From the NCBI RefSeq assembly GCF_002252565.1, contig NZ_NPML01000029.1, positions 1 through 64,000 on the forward strand: DNA of 64,000 nt, read 5' to 3'. The DNA comes from Petroclostridium xylanilyticum (GTDB lineage Bacteria; Bacillota; Clostridia; SK-Y3). Made by a program: the position numbers and the translations under genes. Under the pieces are notes generated by a model, which saw only the letters and a list, made by a program, of their open reading frames with translations, ran no database searches and had not been told where the DNA came from. Each line of letters begins with the position of its first letter. The first letter of the stretch is position 1. Of the stretch, positions 6,214 to 15,686 are shown in pieces.

Positions 6214-8617
6214 GTGCGCCCAGACTAGGGCTTTGTTTAAAGTAGAATTTATGGAACTACACTGCAAGATAACGCAGTAGTCAACCTATCTTACTGCAAG
6301 GGGAAACCCGATACAGGAACATAGCATGATAGGAAAGCGACAAGTTGGCTTAGGACAAAAGCCACGACTTATGTTGCAATGACAAGTGGATATGAGGATA
6401 AGATTGTATTTATCGAATGTGAGGTCTAAGCTGCCATTGCGTAGGGTCTAAGGAAATGTCCTGATACCTTAGCTGTAACATCTATATGTACCTTCGTCGC
6501 ATATAGAGTTATCAATAAATTACAGAGCAGGCACGAGAACGTGTTATAACAGACTGAAAGCATATCCGACAATCCACATTTCCAAGAAACAAAGCTAAAC
6601 TGGGGATTACCTAAGCAAGTTTCACTTGTATGGTAACAGAGTTTCCATAGTAGTCCGAGATGAGTAAGGCTCATTACATGGCGAAGGGAAACAGTTAATA
6701 AATTTCAAAATTAGAAAGTTGAAAGGCAGGAGAATCCTGAATGAAACCAACAGCTGAAATTTTGGAGCGTATCAATAAAAATTCAAATGAGCACAAAGAT
6801 GGAGTATATACTCGCTTATACCGTTATCTTTTAAGGGAAGATATTTATTACAGTGCATACCAAAAATTATATTCCAATAAAGGAGCATCAACTGAAGGTA
6901 TTGATAATGATACTGCTGATGGATTTGGAAAGAAATATGTAGAAAGTTCAATAGAAGAATTAAGCAATAATACTTATAAACCCAAGCCGGTACGCAGAGA
7001 ATATATCAAGAAATCCAATGGGAAAATGCGACCTTTAGGAATACCGTCATTTAGAGATAAGCTATTACAAGAAGTTATGCGTAGATTTTTAGAAGCTATT
7101 TATGAACCGATTTTTAGTGATTTTTCACATGGATTTAGACCTAATAGAAGTTGTCACACTGCATTAAAGCAGACACTTCCATATTTCAAAGGTGCAAGAT
7201 GGTTTATAGAAGGAGATATAAAAGGCTGTTTTGATAATATTGACCATGATAAGCTTATTGAAATATTACAAAGAAAAATTAAAGACAGTAAGTTTATAAA
7301 CATTATTCGTAGTTTTCTAAAGGCAGGATATATAGAGGATTTCAGATATAACCAAACATATTCTGGAACACCTCAAGGAGGGATTTTATCCCCAATACTT
7401 GCCAATATTTATCTGAATGAATTGGATAATAAAATCATGGAGATTAAACAAAACTTCGATAAGCCGGCAACAAGGTGTGTAAATCCAACATACGACGAGA
7501 TTAGAGGGAAAAGATATTGGTTACAGCAGAAACTTAAAAATGCTACTGATGAAGAAAAACCGGTTCTGATTTCAAGAATTAATGAATATAGTAAGAAACT
7601 TTTGAAATTACCCTATAAATCACAAACGGATAAAAATATAGCTTTTGTAAGATATGCTGATGACTTTTTAATAGCAGTAAGAGGAAATAAAGAAGATTGC
7701 ATTAAAATTAAAGAACAATTAAGAGAATTTCTAAATGATGAATTAAAGCTTACCTTAAGTGATGAAAAGACTTTGATTACTCACAGTAGTGAAAAAGTTA
7801 GGTTCTTAGGATATGACATTTCAGTTAGACGTAATCAACAAATATCAACTAATTCATTAGGACACAAGAAACGTCAGCTGAATGGCACTGTAGAATTATT
7901 AGTTCCTTTAGAGAAGATAGAAAAGTTTATGTTTGATAAAGGTATCATTAGACAGAGCAAAGCTAAAAAGTTTCACCCGATACACAGAAAAGGATGGCTA
8001 TATCTCCCAGACCAAGAAATCTTGGAAAGATACAATGCTGAAATTCGTGGAATACTCAATTATTACCACCTAGCCAACAATTATAATAAACTTAATTATT
8101 TTCAATACTTGATGGAATATAGCTGCCTTGCAACTTTAGCAGGAAAGCATAATTCTTCAATAAGTAAAGTAATTGACAAATATAAAAGCGGCAAAGGTTG
8201 GGCAATAAAATATAAAACAGAAAAAGGTAAAACACGAGAAAAGAGAATTGTAAAACTTCAAGATTGCAAAGGGTTCTGTGATGATAATATTGTTAGACAC
8301 ATTTATTCTGTAAATACCAATGCTACTATTAGAGCAAGACTGCAAGCAGGAGTTTGCGAGCTTTGCGGTAGCAGGGGAAAGTCTAATTATGAGGTTCACC
8401 ATGTTTCAAGTGTAAAGGGACTAGAAGGCAATAAGCTTTGGGAGCAGATAATGAAAATCAAAAATAGAAAAACATTAGTGGTATGCGAGGATTGCCATAA
8501 GGCAATACATAGTTAATTTGAATTTTAAAATGATATGGTAATTATTAACGGAGAGCCGTATACGTCGAGAGGTGTACGTACGGTTCGGTGGCGAGGGATT
8601 TTGTGCCCTTAGCCTAT
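6214..8617 (+). mobile_element. Group II intron, Ll.LtrB-like (IIA / mitochondrial-like lineage)
   Basis: A 2404-nt intron. It begins GTGCGCCCAGAC, matching the 5' end typical of Ll.LtrB-type introns, and ends CCTAT, giving the expected 3' AY. Domain V is visible at 8554-8586 (GAGCCGT...ACGGTTC), and domain VI follows with a likely branch-point A at 8611, seven bases from the end. The loop at 6493-6498 (TTCGTC, in a 7-bp hairpin CTATATG/CATATAG) pairs with the last six exon bases GATGAA. GCGTAGG at 6439-6445 pairs with exon TTTACGC. These are the EBS1-IBS1 and EBS2-IBS2 interactions. The ORF lies in domain IV. Confidence 0.93.
6741..8516 (+). CDS. ltrA: Group II intron reverse transcriptase/maturase with HNH endonuclease
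   Basis: 591-aa intron-encoded protein closely resembling lactococcal LtrA from its first residues (MKPTAEILERI). The reverse transcriptase domain (about 60-380) carries SYGTPQGG-type TYSGTPQGGILSP and the catalytic YADD near residue 305. The maturase (X) domain follows. The C-terminal zinc-type HNH nuclease shows CELCG near 539, YEVHHV, and CEDCHKAIH. It promotes intron splicing and retrohoming by target-primed reverse transcription. All motifs look intact. AGGCAGGAG precedes the start. It is encoded inside domain IV, so its translation competes with splicing. Confidence 0.95.
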   Translation: MKPTAEILERINKNSNEHKDGVYTRLYRYLLREDIYYSAYQKLYSNKGASTEGIDNDTADGFGKKYVESSIEELSNNTYKPKPVRREYIKKSNGKMRPLGIPSFRDKLLQEVMRRFLEAIYEPIFSDFSHGFRPNRSCHTALKQTLPYFKGARWFIEGDIKGCFDNIDHDKLIEILQRKIKDSKFINIIRSFLKAGYIEDFRYNQTYSGTPQGGILSPILANIYLNELDNKIMEIKQNFDKPATRCVNPTYDEIRGKRYWLQQKLKNATDEEKPVLISRINEYSKKLLKLPYKSQTDKNIAFVRYADDFLIAVRGNKEDCIKIKEQLREFLNDELKLTLSDEKTLITHSSEKVRFLGYDISVRRNQQISTNSLGHKKRQLNGTVELLVPLEKIEKFMFDKGIIRQSKAKKFHPIHRKGWLYLPDQEILERYNAEIRGILNYYHLANNYNKLNYFQYLMEYSCLATLAGKHNSSISKVIDKYKSGKGWAIKYKTEKGKTREKRIVKLQDCKGFCDDNIVRHIYSVNTNATIRARLQAGVCELCGSRGKSNYEVHHVSSVKGLEGNKLWEQIMKIKNRKTLVVCEDCHKAIHS

Positions 8618-10033
8618 GGGATTACCGGCACCAGTACGAAAAACAGAACAGGGTTCAATAAATTGATTGAAGACTGCATGGCAGGCAAGATTGACCTGGT
8701 GCTGACAAAATCCATCAGCCGTTTTGCAAGAAACACCCTTGATTGCATTCAATACATACGGAAACTGAAAGAGAAAAACATCGGCGTGTTCTTCGAAAAA
8801 GAGAACGTCAACACCCTGGACAGTACCGGAGAATTTCTCATCACCATCCTCGGAAGCTTGGCCCAGGAAGAAAGCCGTTCCTTAAGCACCAACACAAGGT
8901 GGGGTGTCGTTCGCCGGTTTGAGAAAGGACAGGTTATGGTCAATCACAACAAGTTTTTGGGATATACGAAAAATGAGGCCGGTGAATTGGTGATAGTGCC
9001 GGAGGAAGCAGAAATAGTAAGGCTGATTTTCAGGCTTTATTTAGAGGGTCAAAGCATTACCCAAATTAAAAAATACTTGGAGGAAAACGGTATAAAAACG
9101 GTTACCGGAAAAAACCAATGGTCTACTACCACCATCAACAGGATGCTTTCCAATGAGAAGTATATGGGAGATGCCCTGCTGCAAAAAAGCTACACAATAG
9201 ATTATCTCACCAAGAAAAGAGTAAAAAACAATGGAATTGTCCCCCAGTATTATGTGGAGGACAGCCATCCGGCCATCATCTCAAAAGACTTGTTTCACCG
9301 GATACAGGAAGAAAAAGCACGCCGGGCCAGCCTTAAGAAATCTGCTGATAAAAGAGTCAAAACCGACAGTGGAAAATACAGCTCAAAATATGCTCTAACC
9401 GAATTACTAATATGTGGAGAGTGTGGCAAACCTTACAGACGGGCATCCTGGACAGCATATAGTGAGAAAAGGATTGTCTGGCGGTGCTTTAACAGGCTGG
9501 AGCATGGGAAAAAATACTGCCCAAAATCTCCCACAATTGATGAAGATGTTTTACATAGAGCCATTATAGATGCTTTTAATTCACTCATACAGGATAAGGG
9601 AGATTTTGTGGACACTCTACAGTCCAACATTCAGCTGGTGATGAGCAACCGGGCTAAACGGATGGACATAACAAGAATAGAGAAACGGATCGCGGAATTA
9701 AAAAAAGAGATGTTAGGCTTCGTAGAGGAAAATGCAAGATGTGGAGCAGATAATACGGACTTTGACGAGCATTATGCCAAAATCTCCTCCGAGTTGAAAG
9801 AACTCCAGAAGAAGAAAACGCAATATACTGAACAGGAAGCCAGTCAAGACAGCTTCCAGAGAAGAATTGGGGATATGAAGAAGTTTCTGAACGCTGCAGA
9901 CTGCAACTTATCGGAATTTGATAACCAGCTTGTCAGGCAGCTTGTACATAATATTAAGGTCATGTCAAAGGATAAGATTCTCATAAGATTCAAATCAGGT
10001 TTAGAGATGGAACAAGAGCTATCTATAAAATAA
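8618..10033 (+). CDS. Large serine recombinase, exon 2
   Basis: Codons 68-538 of the recombinase begun at 6013. It opens with GITGTSTKNRTGFNKLI and continues through SRFARNTLD and EEKARRASLKK. The recombinase domain spans roughly 150-260 of the joined protein. The zinc-ribbon follows with CGECGKPYRRA and CFNRLEHGKKYCP, then a coiled-coil segment (KRMDITRIEKRIAELKKEM). This is the architecture of integrases of Tn5397/phage-type mobile elements, which act on attP/attB without replication. It is probably the integrase of the island. The flanking att sites were not identified. Confidence 0.9.
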   Translation, partial: GITGTSTKNRTGFNKLIEDCMAGKIDLVLTKSISRFARNTLDCIQYIRKLKEKNIGVFFEKENVNTLDSTGEFLITILGSLAQEESRSLSTNTRWGVVRRFEKGQVMVNHNKFLGYTKNEAGELVIVPEEAEIVRLIFRLYLEGQSITQIKKYLEENGIKTVTGKNQWSTTTINRMLSNEKYMGDALLQKSYTIDYLTKKRVKNNGIVPQYYVEDSHPAIISKDLFHRIQEEKARRASLKKSADKRVKTDSGKYSSKYALTELLICGECGKPYRRASWTAYSEKRIVWRCFNRLEHGKKYCPKSPTIDEDVLHRAIIDAFNSLIQDKGDFVDTLQSNIQLVMSNRAKRMDITRIEKRIAELKKEMLGFVEENARCGADNTDFDEHYAKISSELKELQKKKTQYTEQEASQDSFQRRIGDMKKFLNAADCNLSEFDNQLVRQLVHNIKVMSKDKILIRFKSGLEMEQELSIK

Positions 10034-10208
10034 CATTACCGAGAAGAGATAACCGCCAAACTATGGAAAGCATAATGACGGCTGTTTTATTCATGTATAT
10101 TACTTGCTCGATTAGTTCCTTCATAGAAATAATTCACAGAATTCATTGTTTTCATTCGTTTCTTCGTATATAATATTATTTGGAAAATATTTCTGCGAGG
10201 TATAAAGA

Positions 10209-10388
10209 ATGGATTATATTACTGCAAAAGAAGCAGCAGAAAAATGGGGGATATCCCAGCGCAGGGTTCAGCTCTTATGTGAGCAAGGACGAGTGGCAGG
10301 GGCGGTTCGGTTAGGATGGGCATGGGCAATTCCAAAAGAAGCGGACAAGCCTGCAGATGCTCGTACAAAAGATAAAGACAAGATATAA
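10209..10388 (+). CDS. Small helix-turn-helix protein
   Basis: 59-aa protein MDYITAKEAAEKWGISQRR with an excisionase/MerR-type helix-turn-helix (AEKWGISQRRVQLLC) followed by a short wing RLGWAWAIPKEA and a lysine-rich tail. GCGAGG lies about 10 nt upstream. It sits between the recombinase and the defence genes. It could be an excisionase-like directionality factor or a local regulator; the sequence does not decide. Confidence 0.7.
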   Translation: MDYITAKEAAEKWGISQRRVQLLCEQGRVAGAVRLGWAWAIPKEADKPADARTKDKDKI

Positions 10389-10500
10389 TCTTTTGGTATT
10401 TTTTCGGTTGATTATGACGTGATTTAAAAATTATAGCGGGAAATGAGAGAAAGCAAATATAATTATTTGATATAAGTGAAAACAAAAGGGGATGGATAAT

Positions 10501-12552
10501 GTGTTCATATCCAATATTAAAATAGTAAATTTTAGGAATTTTAAAAACACTGACATAAAATTTAATGATGGTGTAAATGTAATTATCGGACATAATAATG
10601 CAGGAAAATCAAATCTAATAAAAGCCTTGGCATTAGTGCTTGATTCTAAAGTGACAAAGCAGTTAGACATCGATGATTTTAATAAACATATTACACTTGA
10701 TGAATTGAAGGCTAATCCACCAAAAATAAGTATAGCTATTACAATAAATCAAAGTATTGATGAAGATTTAAATTCTGATGACTTAGTAACTGTAGGTAAT
10801 TGGCTTACTACTCTAAACGAACCTTATCAGGCATTATTAACCTATGAGTTTTTTCTTCCCGAAAAAGAAAGAGATAAATATTTAAAAATAATTAAATCTG
10901 CTACAAATCTAGATATGGCTTGGAAGTTAATAAAACACGATTTTATAAGGCTCTATGTATACAGAATTTGGGGTGGTGACCCAATAACCCAAACCGTTGC
11001 AGATAGCGATTCGTTACAGAAATTTGATTTTCAATTTTTGGATGCAATTCGTGATGTTGAAAGAGATATGCTTACTGGCAAAAATACGCTTCTAAGAAAT
11101 GTCTTAGACTTTTTTATGGATTATGAAATAAAATCTGATGCCACAAAGTCAGAGGAAGATAAAAGGACGGAAATAGAAAAGAAAAAGCAGGATTTTTCTG
11201 AGCGGGCAGATGCATTACTTCTTGACCTTCAGGCAAGAATGAAGCAAGGCAAGGAGCAAATTCTTTCATACGCAAAGGATACAGGGGCATCATTTCATAA
11301 AGCTATACCAAATTTCGAGGGGAGCATTTCGGATATTGAAATGTTCTCTGCGCTTAAGCTAATTGTGGAGTATGAAACTGGTATAAAAATACCTGCAACA
11401 CACAATGGACTCGGATATAATAATTTGATTTTCATGTCGTTGCTTTTATCTAAGATGCAAGTAAATTCAGATGGCAAATATTTAGGAAGTAATGCAAAAG
11501 TTTTCCCTGTTTTGGCAATTGAAGAACCGGAAGCACACCTTCATCCCGCGATGCAATATCAGTTTTTGAGATTTTTGAAAAAAAATAAAACAGAGAAAAA
11601 AGTAAGACAGATTTTTGTAACAACTCATTCAACGCACATTACTTCTTCCGTTTCATTAGATGAGCTGATTTGCCTGCATAATGAAGCAGGAGAAACATTA
11701 GTAGGATATCCAGGGAAAGTATTTCCGAGTGATGGAAAAAGTAAAAGATATGTTCAGCGTTTTTTGGATGCAACCAAATCAGATATGCTTTTTGCCCAAA
11801 AAGTGATTTTAGTAGAGGGAATAGTCGAGCAATTACTTTTATCAATTCTAGCAAGGTATGAGGGGAAGTCATTAGAGGAAAATCATATTGCAGTAATAAA
11901 TGTAGGTGGAAGATATTTTGATCATTTTTTACATTTGTTTGATTCTCAAAAGCCATATACAATAAATAAAAAAGTTGTTTGCCTAACCGATATAGATCCT
12001 GAGAGAAGGAAGAAAGATCAAGGCGTAAACTTTAAAAAATGCTATCCATTTGAATTGAATATCGATAGTACAACTTACGAGTATAAAGTCAACACCAGTT
12101 TAGATAGATATGAAGAAGGTAAGCATCCTAATATTGTTTCATTTACTCAAGATAAAGTTTACGGAAAAACATTTGAATATGATTTAATTTTAAATAATCC
12201 AACACTTGACTTATTAATAACTGAATCGATGAGCAATAGAGAAGAAATTATACAACTCATGCAATTATATAAAAATAAAAGCCCGATTTCTGAATATGAA
12301 AAAAAGTTAAATAAAAGTGATGAAAACCAAAGAATTATTGATAGTTTATGTACAAATACCTTATGGGAAGACGATCAAAAAGCTAAAGCTATTATAGCTG
12401 CTCGATATCTTAACTCAGTTGGGAAAGGAGAAAATGCGATGGAATTAGTATATGCGTTAGAGGAAAATCTAACAAAAAAGGGAACTGCCGAATATAAAGA
12501 ATTTATTGTTCCTGATTATATTAAGAAAGCCATCGCATGGATATGCAAATGA
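10501..12552 (+). CDS. gajA: OLD-family ATP-dependent nuclease, Gabija GajA-like
   Basis: 683-aa protein combining an ABC-type ATPase and a TOPRIM nuclease domain, as in Gabija GajA, which nicks or cuts phage DNA. Walker A is GHNNAGKSN (about 30-38), Walker B/signature IEEPEAHLHP near 340, then VTTHSTHI. TOPRIM acidic residues appear in ILVEGIVEQ (about 436) and LTDID (about 496). I prefer the GTG at 10501, 9 nt after AAAGGGG; an ATG at 10492 abuts that site directly. It overlaps the helicase gene. It is about 100 aa longer than the archetypal GajA, so a divergent OLD/UvrD pair is also possible. Confidence 0.82.
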   Translation: MFISNIKIVNFRNFKNTDIKFNDGVNVIIGHNNAGKSNLIKALALVLDSKVTKQLDIDDFNKHITLDELKANPPKISIAITINQSIDEDLNSDDLVTVGNWLTTLNEPYQALLTYEFFLPEKERDKYLKIIKSATNLDMAWKLIKHDFIRLYVYRIWGGDPITQTVADSDSLQKFDFQFLDAIRDVERDMLTGKNTLLRNVLDFFMDYEIKSDATKSEEDKRTEIEKKKQDFSERADALLLDLQARMKQGKEQILSYAKDTGASFHKAIPNFEGSISDIEMFSALKLIVEYETGIKIPATHNGLGYNNLIFMSLLLSKMQVNSDGKYLGSNAKVFPVLAIEEPEAHLHPAMQYQFLRFLKKNKTEKKVRQIFVTTHSTHITSSVSLDELICLHNEAGETLVGYPGKVFPSDGKSKRYVQRFLDATKSDMLFAQKVILVEGIVEQLLLSILARYEGKSLEENHIAVINVGGRYFDHFLHLFDSQKPYTINKKVVCLTDIDPERRKKDQGVNFKKCYPFELNIDSTTYEYKVNTSLDRYEEGKHPNIVSFTQDKVYGKTFEYDLILNNPTLDLLITESMSNREEIIQLMQLYKNKSPISEYEKKLNKSDENQRIIDSLCTNTLWEDDQKAKAIIAARYLNSVGKGENAMELVYALEENLTKKGTAEYKEFIVPDYIKKAIAWICK

Positions 12553-14330
12553 TCTCAATAAATTCAGATACACTAATTCCTATTGAAGAACATTTTCGAG
12601 TATCTGCTGGCCCCGGTGCCGGTAAGACATATTGGGTAGTAAAACATATAAAGAATATTTTACATACGTCAAAAAGGCTAAAGAAAACTCGTAAGATTGC
12701 TTGTATTACGTATACAAATATTGCGGTAGAAACAATTTTGAAAAACTTAGGAACTAATACAAGCCAAGTCGAAGTTTCTACAATTCATAGCTTTTTATAT
12801 AAGCATATTGTAAAGCCATATGTGTCATTTTTAGCCGCTGATTACGGTTTGGATGTAGTGGAATTAGATGGTCATAGTGATCCTGTTTTGCATTTTAAAA
12901 AAGTTGTTGAATGGATTGAAAATCATCCCTATGCTAATGAGCTAAAGCACCCATATACTATAAACCAACTGATAAAATTGGATACTAACAAAAGCGCACT
13001 TATAGGTTGGTTATCGTCGTTAAGTTATAAAATGGATCATTACAATAATTTGAAAATTATAGGAGACAGAGAAAAAGCCTTTTATTTAGTAGAAAACAAA
13101 GGAAAGATAGAACGCAGATATTTAAATAAAAAATGTCTGGATATTCTTGAAGCAGACTTACTAGAATATAAAAAACTTTATTGGCAAGAAGGACTTATAG
13201 ATCACGATGATGTTCTCTTTTTTAGTTATCAACTTATAAAAAAGTACCCTTTTATTTTAACTATTTTGCGAGCAAAATTCCCATATTTCTTCGTAGATGA
13301 GTTTCAGGATACCAATCCAATTCAAGTAGCTATCTTGAAATTAATAGGTGAAAAAGAAACTATTATTGGAATAATTGGTGATGAGGCTCAATCAATTTAT
13401 TCATTTCAAGGTGCAGACCCAAAACAATTTCGTTCTTTTGAATTGCCGCACATAGTGGATTATGTAATACCTGACAATAGAAGAAGTACAAATCGAATCA
13501 TTGATGTATTAAATAAAGTTCGTACAAATATTAAACAGAATAAAATAAGAAACATAGATGGAGAAAAACCAATTATTATTATTGGCGATAAAGTTGCCGC
13601 TCTTAGAAAGGCAATAGAAATAAGTAATAATGAGCCAGTATATTCATTATCAAGAGATAATATAACATCGAACGTAATGAAGAAAGAAATCGGAGAAATG
13701 TATTTTAATGATAAGTTAATCGACGAACTTTCAGATATAGACAAATCAAGTAGTAGTAATCATTATAGAAGTAAAGTGGTGATTAGTTGTTTAAAGGCAA
13801 CAGAACTTGCTCATGAAGGAAAATTTAAAGAAGCAATTAAAGAATTAGAACAATTGTTTAGAGAGAAGAATGATAAAAGCAAAGGGAAAAAAGAAGCGCT
13901 TAAGTATTTATGTTTACTCTTAAAAAACTATGATGAATTCAAAGATAAGTCTTTCTTTGATTTCTATTCATTTGTGAAAAGTAAAATTAAACCGGAGATT
14001 TCAAATCTGAAAAGTGGTGCAGCTAAAACTTTTTATGAAAAGCATAGTTATTTACAATTAGCCTTGTGTGTGAATTTCAATGAAGACATTAGCAAAGATA
14101 AGACTATCCACAAAGCAAAAGGTGATGAATTCAATAATGTTTTTGTTGTCTTAAATAATGAAAAAGATTTAGATTTTCTTTTGAGACCTGATTTAAACGG
14201 AAATGAAGAACACAGGATTTATTATGTAGCAATAAGTAGGGCGAGAGAGAGATTGTTTATTAATATACCATCATTATCTAATAATGATTTATCAATATTA
14301 GAGGGTTTATTTAATATAATTAGTGTTTAA
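12549..14330 (+). CDS. gajB: UvrD/Rep-like helicase, Gabija GajB-like
   Basis: About 593-aa superfamily 1 helicase. Motif I is GPGAGKT near residue 20, motif II VDEFQDTNP near 250, motif III GDEAQSIYSFQGADP, motif V region TIHKAKGDEF and motif VI YYVAISRARE. An ATGA overlap with the nuclease gene (ATG 12549) implies coupling; in-frame ATGs at 12537 and 12543 are alternatives. In Gabija, GajB senses DNA termini or nucleotide depletion and activates GajA. The direct pairing with an OLD nuclease is the main evidence for the system. Confidence 0.82.
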   Translation: MISINSDTLIPIEEHFRVSAGPGAGKTYWVVKHIKNILHTSKRLKKTRKIACITYTNIAVETILKNLGTNTSQVEVSTIHSFLYKHIVKPYVSFLAADYGLDVVELDGHSDPVLHFKKVVEWIENHPYANELKHPYTINQLIKLDTNKSALIGWLSSLSYKMDHYNNLKIIGDREKAFYLVENKGKIERRYLNKKCLDILEADLLEYKKLYWQEGLIDHDDVLFFSYQLIKKYPFILTILRAKFPYFFVDEFQDTNPIQVAILKLIGEKETIIGIIGDEAQSIYSFQGADPKQFRSFELPHIVDYVIPDNRRSTNRIIDVLNKVRTNIKQNKIRNIDGEKPIIIIGDKVAALRKAIEISNNEPVYSLSRDNITSNVMKKEIGEMYFNDKLIDELSDIDKSSSSNHYRSKVVISCLKATELAHEGKFKEAIKELEQLFREKNDKSKGKKEALKYLCLLLKNYDEFKDKSFFDFYSFVKSKIKPEISNLKSGAAKTFYEKHSYLQLALCVNFNEDISKDKTIHKAKGDEFNNVFVVLNNEKDLDFLLRPDLNGNEEHRIYYVAISRARERLFINIPSLSNNDLSILEGLFNIISV

Positions 14331-14332
14331 TT

Positions 14333-14542
14333 TTTAGAATTGACAGTTATCCATATTGCTCTACTATAGTTTTTGAGCCAGCTAAAAATTATCTTGTTCA
14401 TGCCATCAAGGCACGTGGAGACAATAACAGTGCTATATCGGGAGTGAAGGGGTTCGAGCAAGGGTTGGAGAGGATTTGGAAGGACATGGGTATGTTACCG
14501 TGGACGTGGGAAGAAAACAGCTTATTGTTACCAAATGGATAA
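14333..14542 (+). pseudogene. 3' remnant of an unrecognised gene
   Basis: An open frame without a plausible start ends at TAA 14540-14542. It has a protein-like composition (VFEPAKNYLVHAIKARG, then LPWTWEENSLLLPNG). It looks like the last 65 codons of a gene whose front was lost when the neighbouring Gabija module arrived. No family was recognised. Confidence 0.45.
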
Positions 14543-14616
14543 TGAGGTAAATAATAAATATAGAAAAACTCGTTAACTTTTACGAAAAAAGTTGATTGCT
14601 TAAAAGGAGTTAAAAA

Positions 14617-15402
14617 ATGGATTACAATAAGATTGAATGGAATGATAAAGTTGATATTACGAAAGAACAATGGAAGAATATACTCGTTGATGAAAGACTT
14701 GTTAAACCATATAATTTAGATTTAATTCTAATGGTTTACAACGAGCCAAATCATATGGCGACAGCGACAGACATAGCAATAAAAAGGGGTCAATCACCCA
14801 AATCATATAATTCGAATGTTGGACAATTAGGGAAGAGGATCACAAAGTATTTAGGAATAGAAGCTCCTTGGCAAAAACATGATAGTACGAAGTTTAATTA
14901 CTGGCATATAATGTTTTTAGGTGCGAGACATAAAAATGGGAAAAATTTTCTTTGGATTTTAAGACCTGAATTAAAAGAAGCAATAGATGAACTAATTATT
15001 GAAAAAAGGTTAAGTATTTTAGACGCTGTGGATGAATATGTTAAAATGCTGTACGAGATAGATAAACAGGAAGAGGAAAGTCTTTTTGAAGGTGCGATGA
15101 AAAAGATCACAGTAAATGCGTATGAACGTAACCCAAAAGTAAGAAAACTATGTCTTGAAAAATATGGTTATAAATGCTGTGTATGTGAATTTGATTTTGA
15201 AAAGGTTTATGGTGATATTGGAATTGGGTACATCGAAGTTCATCATATCAAGCCATTAAATGAGATAAGTAAAGAATATATAATTGACCCTGTTAATGAT
15301 TTAAGACCTATATGTCCGAACTGCCATTCTATGTTGCATAAGGCAAATATTTCGGTTGAAAACTTAATAGATATAGTTGAAAAGAACCGTAGGAATTTAT
15401 AA
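14617..15402 (+). CDS. HNH endonuclease with N-terminal recognition-type domain
   Basis: 261-aa protein. The C-terminal HNH nuclease (about 175-255) has CCVCEFDFEKVYG, EVHHIKPLNEIS, NDLRPICPNCHSMLHK, giving two CxxC pairs and the HH plus H catalytic set. The N-terminal 130 residues (QLGKRITKYLGIEAPW, WILRPELKEAIDE) resemble domains fused to McrA-like or McrB-like restriction proteins, so restriction of modified DNA is a reasonable guess. AAAAGGAG precedes the ATG. Its 3' end overlaps the convergent SymE-like gene by 6 bp. A roughly 215-bp relative of its 3' end lies at 24890-25107. Confidence 0.75.
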   Translation: MDYNKIEWNDKVDITKEQWKNILVDERLVKPYNLDLILMVYNEPNHMATATDIAIKRGQSPKSYNSNVGQLGKRITKYLGIEAPWQKHDSTKFNYWHIMFLGARHKNGKNFLWILRPELKEAIDELIIEKRLSILDAVDEYVKMLYEIDKQEEESLFEGAMKKITVNAYERNPKVRKLCLEKYGYKCCVCEFDFEKVYGDIGIGYIEVHHIKPLNEISKEYIIDPVNDLRPICPNCHSMLHKANISVENLIDIVEKNRRNL

Positions 15403-15591
15403 TTCTATCTGTTTTATTTTTTCGTCTTTCACAACCCTAATTACCAGTTCTTCCGGCTTCTCAATTACCTCTACTTTATCTCCAATTCTAAACCCTGCAT
15501 CTTCAAGCCATTTACCATGAAGCCGGATAAAAGGAGTTTCTTTACAGTTATAGCTTGAATAATATGAAACTGTCAAAATTCGCTTATTCAA
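15397..15591 (-). CDS. SymE-like toxin (AbrB/SpoVT fold)
   Basis: 64-aa protein with the SymE signature TPFIRLHGKWLEDAGFRIGDKV and VIEKPEELVIRV, an AbrB-derived fold found in type I toxins with RNase activity. In enterobacteria symE lies beside restriction genes and is silenced by an antisense RNA; here it lies between an HNH nuclease and a restriction-methylase operon. An antisense RNA would be expected on the plus strand over its 5' end near 15560-15650, but I cannot demonstrate one. Its stop overlaps the HNH gene stop. Confidence 0.75.
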   Translation of the reverse strand: MNKRILTVSYYSSYNCKETPFIRLHGKWLEDAGFRIGDKVEVIEKPEELVIRVVKDEKIKQIEL

Positions 15592-15686
15592 AGGGTTTCA
15601 CTCCATTCAGGAAAAGATTTACTTTTGCCATGATGGAGTATAAAGGAAGGTAGGAACAGAATCAAGTAAATTGCTATGATTTCGAT

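Noticed and set aside
10219-10593. 124-aa minus-strand frame
   Set aside because: Antisense shadow of the helix-turn-helix gene and the start of gajA.
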